64,000 nucleotides of DNA, taken from NCBI RefSeq assembly GCF_002278075.1, contig NZ_CP022989.1:620001-684000 (forward strand). The letters run 5' to 3'. The translations under genes were made by a program, and so were the position numbers. The notes beneath the pieces were generated by a model. That model was not told where the DNA came from. It made no database searches and worked only from the letters and a program-made list of their open reading frames with translations. This stretch comes from Paraburkholderia aromaticivorans. Its GTDB lineage: Bacteria; Pseudomonadota; Gammaproteobacteria; Burkholderiales; Burkholderiaceae. How positions within the stretch are numbered: position 1 is the stretch's first letter; every line of letters starts with the position of its first letter. This document shows positions 17,225-24,594 of the stretch, in pieces.

Positions 17225-18679
17225 TTACTCGACCGCCTTCACCATGTCTTCGATCACCTTCTTCGCGTCGCCGAACACCATCATCGTCTTGTCCATGTAG
17301 AACAGGTCGTTGTCGAGCCCGGCATAGCCCGCCGCCATCGAACGCTTGTTGACGATCACCGTGCGCGCTTTATATGCCTCGATGATCGGCATGCCCGCGA
17401 TCGGCGACTTCGGATCGTTCTTCGCGGCCGGATTCACCACGTCGTTCGCGCCGAGCACCAGCACCACGTCGACCTGCCCGAATTCGCCGTTGATGTCGTC
17501 CATTTCGTAGACCATGTCGTAGGCAACTTCGGCTTCGGCGAGCAGCACGTTCATGTGGCCCGGCATCCGGCCGGCCACCGGGTGAATCGCGTACTTAACC
17601 TCGATGCCCTTCTCCACCAGCTTGTCGGTCAGCTCCTTCAGCGCATGCTGCGCGCGCGCCACGGCCAGCCCGTAACCCGGCACGATCACCACGGTTTCGG
17701 CATTGCCGAGCATGAAGGCCGCGTCGTCGGCCGAACCGGATTTGACCGGACGCTGCTCGGCCGAGCCGCCCGCCGCCGCCGCGCCCGGCTCGTTACCGAA
17801 GCCGCCGAGAATCACGTTGAAGAACGAACGGTTCATCGCCCGGCACATGATGTACGACAGAATCGCGCCGGACGAGCCGACCAGCGAGCCCGCGATAATC
17901 AGCATCGGATTGTTCAGCGAGAAGCCGATGCCCGCCGCCGCCCAGCCCGAATACGAGTTCAGCATCGACACCACCACCGGCATGTCCGCGCCGCCGATCG
18001 GGATGATGATCAGCACGCCGAGCACGAACGCGATCAGCGTCATGATGATGAACGGCAGCCACGATTGCGTGAGAAAGAAGATCACGCCGAAGCCGAGCAT
18101 CGCGAGCGCGAGCAGCAGGTTGATCAGATGCTGCCCGGCGTACACGACCGGCGCGCCCTGGAACAGCCGGAACTTGTACTTGCCCGACAGCTTGCCGAAC
18201 GCGATCACCGAACCGGAGAACGTGATCGCGCCGACGAACGTGCCGATGAACAGCTCGACGCGATTGCCATACGGCAGGAAGCCCGGCGCGGTGTTCTCCG
18301 GATCGACCAGACCGAACGCGGACGGCTCCGAGACCACCGCATACGCGATACACACGGCGGCCAGACCGATCAGCGAGTGCATGGCCGCGACCAGTTCCGG
18401 CATCTTGGTCATCTCGACGCGCGCGGCGACGAACGCGCCGACCGCGCCGCCGATCACCAGCGCGACCAGCAGCAGACCGAGACCCAGACCGAGATTCGAG
18501 CCGAGCCCGTTAGCCTGCTTGACGATCAGCGCGATGGTGGTGAGGATCGCGATCGCCATCCCGGCCATGCCGAAGGTATTGCCGATGCGCGCGGTCTTCG
18601 GATTGGACAACCCCTTGAGCGCCTGAATGAAGCAGACCGAAGCGACCAGGTAAAGCAGCGTGACGACGTTCAGACTCAT
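17225..18679 (-). CDS. pntB: NAD(P) transhydrogenase subunit beta (PntB)
   Basis: The NADP(H)-binding subunit of the proton-translocating transhydrogenase, which uses the proton gradient to reduce NADP+ with NADH. The 484 residues have about nine membrane helices in the first 280 positions (proton channel). After a hydrophilic linker comes the soluble dIII domain with VVIVPGYGLAVARAQHAL, HPVAGRMPGHMNVLLAEA, YEMDDINGEFG and VLVLGANDVVNPAA, the NADP-site signature. It starts at 18679, sharing one base with the pntAB stop, so translation is coupled. Complete and typical. Confidence 0.97.
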   Translation of the reverse strand: MSLNVVTLLYLVASVCFIQALKGLSNPKTARIGNTFGMAGMAIAILTTIALIVKQANGLGSNLGLGLGLLLVALVIGGAVGAFVAARVEMTKMPELVAAMHSLIGLAAVCIAYAVVSEPSAFGLVDPENTAPGFLPYGNRVELFIGTFVGAITFSGSVIAFGKLSGKYKFRLFQGAPVVYAGQHLINLLLALAMLGFGVIFFLTQSWLPFIIMTLIAFVLGVLIIIPIGGADMPVVVSMLNSYSGWAAAGIGFSLNNPMLIIAGSLVGSSGAILSYIMCRAMNRSFFNVILGGFGNEPGAAAAGGSAEQRPVKSGSADDAAFMLGNAETVVIVPGYGLAVARAQHALKELTDKLVEKGIEVKYAIHPVAGRMPGHMNVLLAEAEVAYDMVYEMDDINGEFGQVDVVLVLGANDVVNPAAKNDPKSPIAGMPIIEAYKARTVIVNKRSMAAGYAGLDNDLFYMDKTMMVFGDAKKVIEDMVKAVE

Positions 18680-19011
18680 TACGCGTTCTCCTTGGCCGTC
18701 TTATCTGCGATCAGCTTCTTCGGCTCTTTCTTGCGGAACATCTCCAGCATTCGCCTCGTCACGAGGAATCCGCCGAACACGTTCACCGCCGCGAGCGCGA
18801 CGGCGAGCGTGCCGAAGAACTTGCCGGGCGCGCCCAAAGTGAGGCCTGCGGCGAGCATCGCGCCGACGATCACGATCGCCGAGATCGCATTGGTCACGGC
18901 CATCAGCGGCGTGTGCAGCGCGGGCGTGACGTTCCAGACCACGTGGTAGCCGACGTAGATCGCCAGCACGAAGATGATGAGATTGATGACGGTGTGGTTG
19001 ATGACTTCCAT
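18679..19011 (-). CDS. pntAB: NAD(P) transhydrogenase subunit alpha part 2 (PntAB)
   Basis: A 110-residue membrane subunit that corresponds to the C-terminal helices of fused E. coli PntA. Three to four helices are visible ([39 protein letters not shown] and [19 protein letters not shown]), then a basic tail (RKKEPKK). The ATG at 19011 follows AAAGGAGAACGG, an excellent ribosome site that overlaps the end of pntAA 12 bases away. Separate alpha subunits are common in alpha- and betaproteobacteria. Confidence 0.95.
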   Translation of the reverse strand: MEVINHTVINLIIFVLAIYVGYHVVWNVTPALHTPLMAVTNAISAIVIVGAMLAAGLTLGAPGKFFGTLAVALAAVNVFGGFLVTRRMLEMFRKKEPKKLIADKTAKENA

Positions 19012-19023
19012 CGCCGTTCTCCT

Positions 19024-20166
19024 TTAGGCCTTGCGCGTGACTTCACCGTCGCGGGCCAGCAGCGTGGCCGCGACGATGTCGTCCGCGAGATCGATGTTCA
19101 GGGCGCCTTCCTTCGTGATGATCAGCTTGAGGAAGTCGAGCAGGTTGCGCGCGTAGAGCGAGGACGCGTCGGCGGGCACCATCGAGGCCAGATTCGTATA
19201 GCCGACGATCGTCACGCCGTGCCTGATCACCACCTGGTCCGCTTCGGTGAGCGGACAGTTGCCGCCGCGCCGGCCTTCATACTCGGCGCCGCGTCCGGCC
19301 GCGAGGTCCACCAGCACGGAGCCCGGTTTCATCGCCTGGACGGTGTCGACCGAGATCAGCGTCGGGGCGGCGCGGCCCGGAATCAGCGCGGTGGAGATCA
19401 CCACGTCGGCCTGTTTGGCGCGCTCGTGGACCAGTGCCGACTGACGCGTGAGCCACGATGGCGGCATCGGCCGCGCGTAGCCGCCGACGCCTTGTGCGGC
19501 TTCGCGCTCCTCATCGGTTTCGTAAGGCACATCGAGAAACTTGGCGCCGAGCGATTCGATCTGCTCCTTCACCGCTGGACGCACGTCCGACGCTTCGATC
19601 ACGGCGCCTAGACGCTTGGCGGTCGCGATCGCCTGCAAACCGGCCACGCCCGCGCCGAGAATCAGCACGCGCGCCGCTTTCACGGTGCCCGCGGCGGTCA
19701 TCAGCATCGGCATGAAGCGCGGGTACAGCGTGGCCGCCAGCAACACCGCCTTGTACCCGGCAATGTTCGCCTGCGAGCTCAACACGTCGAGGCTCTGCGC
19801 GCGCGTGGTACGCGGCGCGGCTTCGAGCGCGAACGCAGTAATGCCCGCGGCCGCGAGCTTTGATGAGTTTTCGGTATTAAACGGATCGAGCATGCCGGCC
19901 AGCGTCGCGCCGCGCTTCAGAAGCGGCAGTTCGGCGTCGGTCGGCGACTGGACCTTGAGGACGAGGTCGGCGCCGAAAGCGGTCGCCGCGTCGACGATTT
20001 CCGCGCCGGCGGCCGTAAAGGCATCGTCTGGAAAGCTCGCGCCGGTGCCGGCGCCGCTCTGGATCGTGACCCGGTGGCCCTGGCTCACATACTTCTTGAC
20101 CGTTTCGGGCGTCGCGGCGACGCGGGTTTCGTGCGCGCGCGTCTCGGCTGGCACTCCGATGTGCAT
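19024..20166 (-). CDS. pntA: NAD(P) transhydrogenase subunit alpha part 1 (PntAA)
   Basis: The soluble NAD(H)-binding dI subunit of the transhydrogenase, related to alanine dehydrogenase. The 380 residues begin MHIGVPAETRAHETRVAATP and include the Rossmann loop LILGAGVAGLQAIATAKRLG (residues about 170-190), then DVRPAVKEQIESLGAKF and TALIPGRAAPTLI. The start at 20166 follows GGAGGAACAACG; an in-frame start 23 codons upstream lacks such a site. It is the first gene of pntAA-pntAB-pntB, with its promoter presumably in the 277-base gap shared with nudJ. Confidence 0.97.
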   Translation of the reverse strand: MHIGVPAETRAHETRVAATPETVKKYVSQGHRVTIQSGAGTGASFPDDAFTAAGAEIVDAATAFGADLVLKVQSPTDAELPLLKRGATLAGMLDPFNTENSSKLAAAGITAFALEAAPRTTRAQSLDVLSSQANIAGYKAVLLAATLYPRFMPMLMTAAGTVKAARVLILGAGVAGLQAIATAKRLGAVIEASDVRPAVKEQIESLGAKFLDVPYETDEEREAAQGVGGYARPMPPSWLTRQSALVHERAKQADVVISTALIPGRAAPTLISVDTVQAMKPGSVLVDLAAGRGAEYEGRRGGNCPLTEADQVVIRHGVTIVGYTNLASMVPADASSLYARNLLDFLKLIITKEGALNIDLADDIVAATLLARDGEVTRKA

Positions 20167-20359
20167 CGTTGTTCCTCCTCGACTTCCTGTTTTACGACAG
20201 ATCCGCCGACGAGGCACGCCGGCTTGCAAGTGCAACGGCTAACGCCTCACTTTAACCGAAACGGGCGCCGCGTCGAAATCGGGGACAATGCGGGGGCCCT
20301 TGGCGGATGCAGGCCGCGTCGTGGCGGGCCGCGGACGGGCAAGACCGGCCGCCGCGCCC

Positions 20360-20407
20360 GGCCCGCTTCATGGCCCGCTTCCTGGCCCGCTTCCCGGCCC
20401 GCTTCCC
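20360..20407 (+). repeat. 12-base tandem repeat (4 units) upstream of nudJ
   Basis: Four units of GGCCCGCTTCCY occupy 20360-20371, 20372-20383, 20384-20395 and 20396-20407. They differ only at the last two positions (AT, CT, CC, CC). A partial fifth unit (GGCAGG) follows. The array ends 36 bases before the nudJ start and lies in the divergent nudJ/pntAA gap. Confidence 0.9.
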
Positions 20408-20429
20408 GGCAGGCGCAGCCCATAAACGG

Positions 20430-20435
20430 TAAAAT
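20430..20435 (+). promoter_or_regulatory. Candidate -10 element very close to the nudJ start
   Basis: TAAAAT ends 8 bases before the ATG at 20444, and no Shine-Dalgarno-like stretch is present. If used, transcription would start at or next to the ATG and the mRNA would be leaderless. No clear -35 is seen; the tandem repeat occupies that zone. Confidence 0.35.
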
Positions 20436-20443
20436 GCGCACCC

Positions 20444-20947
20444 ATGAAACCGGAAACCTGGCTGCCGCACGTCACCGTCGCGGCCATCGTCGAGCGTGAC
20501 GGGCGTTTTCTCGTGGTCGAGGAACATACCGCCGACGGCCTGCGCCTGAATCAACCCGCCGGCCATCTTGAAGCGGGCGAAACGCTGGTCGAAGCGGTGA
20601 TCCGCGAAACGCTCGAGGAAACCGCCCATCCGTTCACGCCCGAGGCGCTGGTGGGCATGTATATGACCCACTTCGAGCGGGCCGGCGGCGGGCCTGGCAA
20701 CGAAGGCATGAGCGGAGGTGTCACCTACCTGCGCTTCACCTATTGCGGCGCGGGCGGCGAGCCCGACACGAAGCGCGCGCTCGACCCCGACATCGTCCGC
20801 ACGTTGTGGATGAGCGCTGACGAATTGCGCGCCTGTCCCGAGCGGCACCGCACGCCGCTCGTCATGCGATGTCTCGACGACTACCTCGCGGGCCGGCGTT
20901 TCCCGCTCGACTTCGTGCACACGCATTCGGTCGGGCAAAAACGGTAA
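20444..20947 (+). CDS. nudJ: Nudix hydrolase NudJ
   Basis: A 167-residue Nudix phosphohydrolase; E. coli NudJ hydrolyses nucleoside tri- and diphosphates and the thiamine precursor HMP-PP. It opens with WLPHVTVAAIVERDGRFLVV. The Nudix box GHLEAGETLVEAVIRETLEE lies at residues about 41-63 with the Glu ligands intact; a Thr stands where the motif usually has Gly. The assignment is supported by the neighbour: nudJ sits directly upstream of mnmA here, as in E. coli. The end of nudJ and the mnmA start are 69 bases apart. Confidence 0.9.
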   Translation: MKPETWLPHVTVAAIVERDGRFLVVEEHTADGLRLNQPAGHLEAGETLVEAVIRETLEETAHPFTPEALVGMYMTHFERAGGGPGNEGMSGGVTYLRFTYCGAGGEPDTKRALDPDIVRTLWMSADELRACPERHRTPLVMRCLDDYLAGRRFPLDFVHTHSVGQKR

Positions 20948-21016
20948 TTATCGCGGCAGCCGTCACGAGCGGCGACCCACGATCCATGAAGTCATGCAGC
21001 ACCCAGTGAGCACCTT

Positions 21017-22162
21017 ATGAGCAAGCAGAAAGTCGTAGTAGGCATGTCGGGCGGCGTCGATTCGTCGGTTACCGCGTGGCTGCTGAAGGAACAGGGTTAC
21101 GACGTGGTCGGCCTGTTCATGAAAAACTGGGAAGACGATGACGACAGCGAGTACTGCTCGACGCGGCAGGACTGGATCGACGTGGTCTCGGTGGCGGACC
21201 TGATCGGCATCGACGTGGAAGCGGTCAACTTCGCCTCCGAATACAAGGACCGCGTGTTCGCCGAATTCCTGCGCGAATACTCGGCCGGCCGCACGCCGAA
21301 TCCGGACGTGCTGTGCAACGCCGAAATCAAGTTCAAGGCGTTCCTCGATCACGCCATGTCGCTCGGCGCGGAAACCATCGCGACCGGCCACTACGCGCGC
21401 GTGCGCGAGAACAACGGCCGCTTCGAACTGCTGAAGGCATTCGACCATACGAAAGATCAGTCGTACTTCCTGCACCGGCTGAATCAGGCGCAGTTGTCGA
21501 AAACCCTGTTTCCGCTGGGCGAGATTCCAAAAACCAAGGTGCGCGAGATCGCCGAACAGATCGCGCTGCCCAATGCGAAAAAGAAGGATTCGACCGGCAT
21601 CTGCTTTATCGGCGAACGGCCGTTCCGCGACTTCCTGAACCGCTACCTGCCGACCAGGCCCGGCCCGATGAAGACCACCGAGGGCAAGGTGGTCGGCGAA
21701 CACATCGGCCTCGCGTTCTATACATTCGGCCAGCGCAAGGGCATCGGTCTGGGCGGCAGCAAGGACGGCAGCGGCGAGCCGTGGTTCGTGGCCGGCAAAG
21801 ACATCCCGTCGAACACGCTGTACGTCGCGCAAGGCCACGATCATCCGTGGCTGCTCAGCCATACGCTGTCCGCGGGCAACACGAGCTGGGTGGCGGGCGA
21901 GCCGCCGGCCGACGGCTTCGCGTGCGGGGCGAAAACCCGTTACCGGCAAGCGGATGCGCCGTGCACGTTCAGTTCGGCGGGGGCCGGCGAAGGCCTCTTC
22001 GAGCTGAATTTCGACACGGCCCAATGGGCTGTCACACCAGGGCAATCCGCGGTGCTCTACGATGGCGACGTGTGTCTGGGCGGCGGCATTATCGAACATG
22101 CGGTAACCGGCCAGCCGGTGGCACGCCAGCCGCAAAAAGCCGCGCTGCTGAGCGCCCGTTGA
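21017..22162 (+). CDS. mnmA: tRNA-specific 2-thiouridylase MnmA
   Basis: MnmA activates U34 of Lys, Glu and Gln tRNAs with ATP and adds sulfur to form 2-thiouridine. The 381 residues show the PP-loop [15 protein letters not shown] near the N-terminus. The first catalytic Cys is in [12 protein letters not shown] and the second, persulfide-carrying Cys in [13 protein letters not shown]. Central and C-terminal beta-barrel domains follow ([31 protein letters not shown]). It is full length with the usual order after nudJ. Recognised with certainty. Confidence 0.98.
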   Translation: MSKQKVVVGMSGGVDSSVTAWLLKEQGYDVVGLFMKNWEDDDDSEYCSTRQDWIDVVSVADLIGIDVEAVNFASEYKDRVFAEFLREYSAGRTPNPDVLCNAEIKFKAFLDHAMSLGAETIATGHYARVRENNGRFELLKAFDHTKDQSYFLHRLNQAQLSKTLFPLGEIPKTKVREIAEQIALPNAKKKDSTGICFIGERPFRDFLNRYLPTRPGPMKTTEGKVVGEHIGLAFYTFGQRKGIGLGGSKDGSGEPWFVAGKDIPSNTLYVAQGHDHPWLLSHTLSAGNTSWVAGEPPADGFACGAKTRYRQADAPCTFSSAGAGEGLFELNFDTAQWAVTPGQSAVLYDGDVCLGGGIIEHAVTGQPVARQPQKAALLSAR

Positions 22163-22375
22163 CCCATGCATTCATTCGTTGAACCATGCCGCGCGGCGCC
22201 GTACGCGCCGCATGCTCACGTCTGAACCTGCTCGCGGCATCCATGCGTTCGCGCTTCAAACGGCAGCCCGCTTCACCATGACAAGCAGTCGCCCGATTTC
22301 CTCCACGACGGATTCCGCCTGCGCCGGCCGCGCTGGCGATCCCGCCGTGACGATCCTCACTGCACCGGAGTCCCC

Positions 22376-23986
22376 ATGTTTTCTCGACGTTATCTCGCCA
22401 TGTGGTGCGCGGCCGCGCTGTTCGCGGTCTGTGCGGCGTTCGCCGCCACGCATCACATCTCGTGGTTCTGGATCATCGTGCCGCTCGCGCTCGTCGCGCT
22501 CGGGCTGTTCGACCTGACACAGCAGCGTCACGCGATCCTGCGCAACTATCCGCTGTGGGGCCACTTCCGGTTCCTGTTCGAATTCATCCGGCCGGAAATC
22601 CGCCAGTATTTCGTTGAAGGCGATACCGACGAAAAACCGTTCTCGCGCGCCCAGCGCAGCATCGTCTATCAGCGCGCGAAGAACGACGTCGACAGCCGCC
22701 CGTACGGCACGGAGCTCGACGTCAAGGCCGTTGCGCACGAATGGATCAGCCACTCGCTCGCGCCGACCAGGCTCGATAGTCACGACTTCCGCATCGTCGT
22801 CGGACCGGATCGCGCGCAGCCTTATTCGATGTCGATCTTCAACGTCTCGGCAATGAGCTTCGGCTCGCTGTCGGCGAACGCGATCATGGCGCTGAACCTC
22901 GGCGCGAAAAAAGGCAACTTCGCGCACGACACCGGCGAAGGCTCGATGTCGAAGTATCACCGCGAGCACGGCGGCGACATCATCTGGGAAATCGCCTCGG
23001 GCTACTTCGGCTGCCGCAACGAAGACGGCACCTTCAGCGCGGAGAAGTTCGCGAAGCAGGCCGCCGAGCCGCAAGTGAAGATGATCGAAGTGAAGCTCTC
23101 GCAAGGCGCGAAGCCGGGTCACGGCGGTGTCCTGCCGGCCGCCAAGATCACGCCGGAAATCGCCGAGACGCGCGGCGTGCCGATGGGGCGCGACTGCATC
23201 TCGCCCGCCACGCACTCGGAGTTCTCCACGCCGCGCGGCCTGCTCGAATTCGTCGACCGTCTGCGCACGCTATCGGGTGGCAAGCCGACCGGGTTCAAGC
23301 TGTGTATCGGGCACCCGTGGGAATTTTTCGGCATTGCAAAGGCGATGCTGGAAACGGGCATCCTGCCTGACTTTATCGTGGTGGACGGCGCGGAAGGCGG
23401 CACGGGCGCGGCGCCGCTGGAGTTCACGGATCACGTCGGCGTGCCGTTGCAGGAAGGCCTGCTGCTGGTGCACAACACGCTGGTGGGCATCGGCTTGCGG
23501 CAACGTATTCGCATTGGCGCGAGCGGCAAGATGATCACCGCGTTCGACATCACCAAAACGCTCGCTATCGGCGCGGACTGGGTCAACGCGGCGCGCGGCT
23601 TCATGTTCGCGGTGGGCTGCATTCAGGCGCAGACCTGCCACACCGGGCGCTGCCCGACCGGCGTCGCGACGCAGGACCCGGTGCGCCAGCGCGCCCTGGT
23701 GGTTCCCGACAAGGCAGACCGCGTCTTCAATTTCCATCACAACACGCTGCATGCGCTGAAGGAAATCATTCAGGCCGCGGGATTGAAGCATCCGGCGGAA
23801 CTGCGCGCGCATCACATCGTGCGGCGCGTGTCGTCGCATGAGGTGCAGTTGATGTCGGAGCTGCTGAAGTATCTCGATCCGAACGATCTGCTCAACGGCA
23901 ATTATCGCTACTCGCTGTTCGAGAAGTACTGGCCGGTGGCGCAAAGCGATTCGTTCTCGCCGAAGGTGGAGTTGGCGGCGACGTGA
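22376..23986 (+). CDS. FMN-binding glutamate synthase-like protein, membrane tethered
   Basis: A 536-residue protein that matches the FMN/synthase domain of GltB but lacks the glutamine amidotransferase domain. Two membrane helices lie at residues about 5-45. The TIM-barrel part has NVSAMSFGSLSANAIMALN, GEGSMSKYHREHGGDIIWE, KPGHGGVLPAAKIT and VDGAEGGTGAAPLEFTDH. The cysteine cluster CIQAQTCHTGRCPTGVATQ (C-x5-C-x4-C) matches the 3Fe-4S site of GltB. No electron-donor or amidotransferase gene is adjacent, so the substrate is uncertain. It is monocistronic between mnmA and the AT-richer island. Confidence 0.85.
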   Translation: MFSRRYLAMWCAAALFAVCAAFAATHHISWFWIIVPLALVALGLFDLTQQRHAILRNYPLWGHFRFLFEFIRPEIRQYFVEGDTDEKPFSRAQRSIVYQRAKNDVDSRPYGTELDVKAVAHEWISHSLAPTRLDSHDFRIVVGPDRAQPYSMSIFNVSAMSFGSLSANAIMALNLGAKKGNFAHDTGEGSMSKYHREHGGDIIWEIASGYFGCRNEDGTFSAEKFAKQAAEPQVKMIEVKLSQGAKPGHGGVLPAAKITPEIAETRGVPMGRDCISPATHSEFSTPRGLLEFVDRLRTLSGGKPTGFKLCIGHPWEFFGIAKAMLETGILPDFIVVDGAEGGTGAAPLEFTDHVGVPLQEGLLLVHNTLVGIGLRQRIRIGASGKMITAFDITKTLAIGADWVNAARGFMFAVGCIQAQTCHTGRCPTGVATQDPVRQRALVVPDKADRVFNFHHNTLHALKEIIQAAGLKHPAELRAHHIVRRVSSHEVQLMSELLKYLDPNDLLNGNYRYSLFEKYWPVAQSDSFSPKVELAAT

Positions 23987-24266
23987 TTCCGCTTGAGAAT
24001 TCGCCCCATATCTCCATACGGGCACTTTAGCGAACCATATATTTGCACGGTCTTTTCTGCGCCAACCGACGTTCTCCGGCGGCTGGCGGGATCGTATTGA
24101 CCGGCCTGTCTCAATTCGATCCTGGCCCCTTCGGGGACCAGGACGTCTCGTCATCCTTTTAGCCGGGCAGCTTGTCGGTCCAGCGCGCGCTCCCATCGTA
24201 ACGGAGGGACCTGCATTGCTCCGGGCGCAAAGGGATCTCATCGCCCCTCACCACGCCTTCCATATC
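23987..24266. other. Non-coding left flank of the RHS island, possible mobile-element remnant
   Basis: No supported gene. Composition becomes more AT-rich after about 24000. A near-perfect hairpin TCCTGG-CCCC-TTC-GGGG-A-CCAGGA lies at 24120-24143. Short words here (AGTGCCC on the minus strand near 24025-24031, GATCCTGGCC at 24118-24127) recur at the far flank of the island near 27232-27260. This may reflect degraded insertion-sequence ends, but no transposase is recognisable. Confidence 0.35.
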
Positions 24267-24506
24267 TCAGTCGGTAATTCCGCTTACCCGTTGCCCCTCA
24301 GGAATGAGTTCCGGGTGCCGCTTGTATACGGGGATGAGTACCTTTTCGAACACCATGTACATGACCTCTCCCATAGCATGTTTGAAATCTTCAAGCTCTT
24401 CATTCGAGCAGTGTGCCTGAACAAAGGCGATCGTCTCGTCTAGTGAACCGTTTATCTTCAACATTCGCTTGCTCACTTCCAGTGCCACTGCTTTATCTTG
24501 AAACAT
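24267..24506 (-). CDS. Small protein of unknown function downstream of the RHS gene
   Basis: A 79-residue acidic, helical-looking cytoplasmic protein without signal peptide or membrane helix (MFQDKAVALEVSKRMLK, then SNEELEDFKHAMGEV). I do not recognise the family. It is probably real: AAGGAG lies about 8 bases before its ATG, and it follows the RHS gene on the same strand after 88 bases. Its DNA is AT-richer than the backbone; one 60-base stretch, 24361-24420, contains 27 G/C by hand count. A small gene directly after a polymorphic RHS C-terminus is the usual place for an immunity gene, but that role is inference. Confidence 0.6.
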   Translation of the reverse strand: MFQDKAVALEVSKRMLKINGSLDETIAFVQAHCSNEELEDFKHAMGEVMYMVFEKVLIPVYKRHPELIPEGQRVSGITD

Positions 24507-24594
24507 ACTTTTTCACTCCTTCGGATTCATTCGGCTCGCACTTCACAGCCGGGTACCGTGCTTCCCGGCAAGCAGATGCGGAGCAAGATGCGCT

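Noticed and set aside
20074..20499. Open frame on the plus strand across the 12-base repeats upstream of nudJ
   Set aside because: It overlaps the pntAA start antisense and then nudJ in another frame; its repeated Trp-Pro-Ala-Ser residues come only from the DNA repeat.
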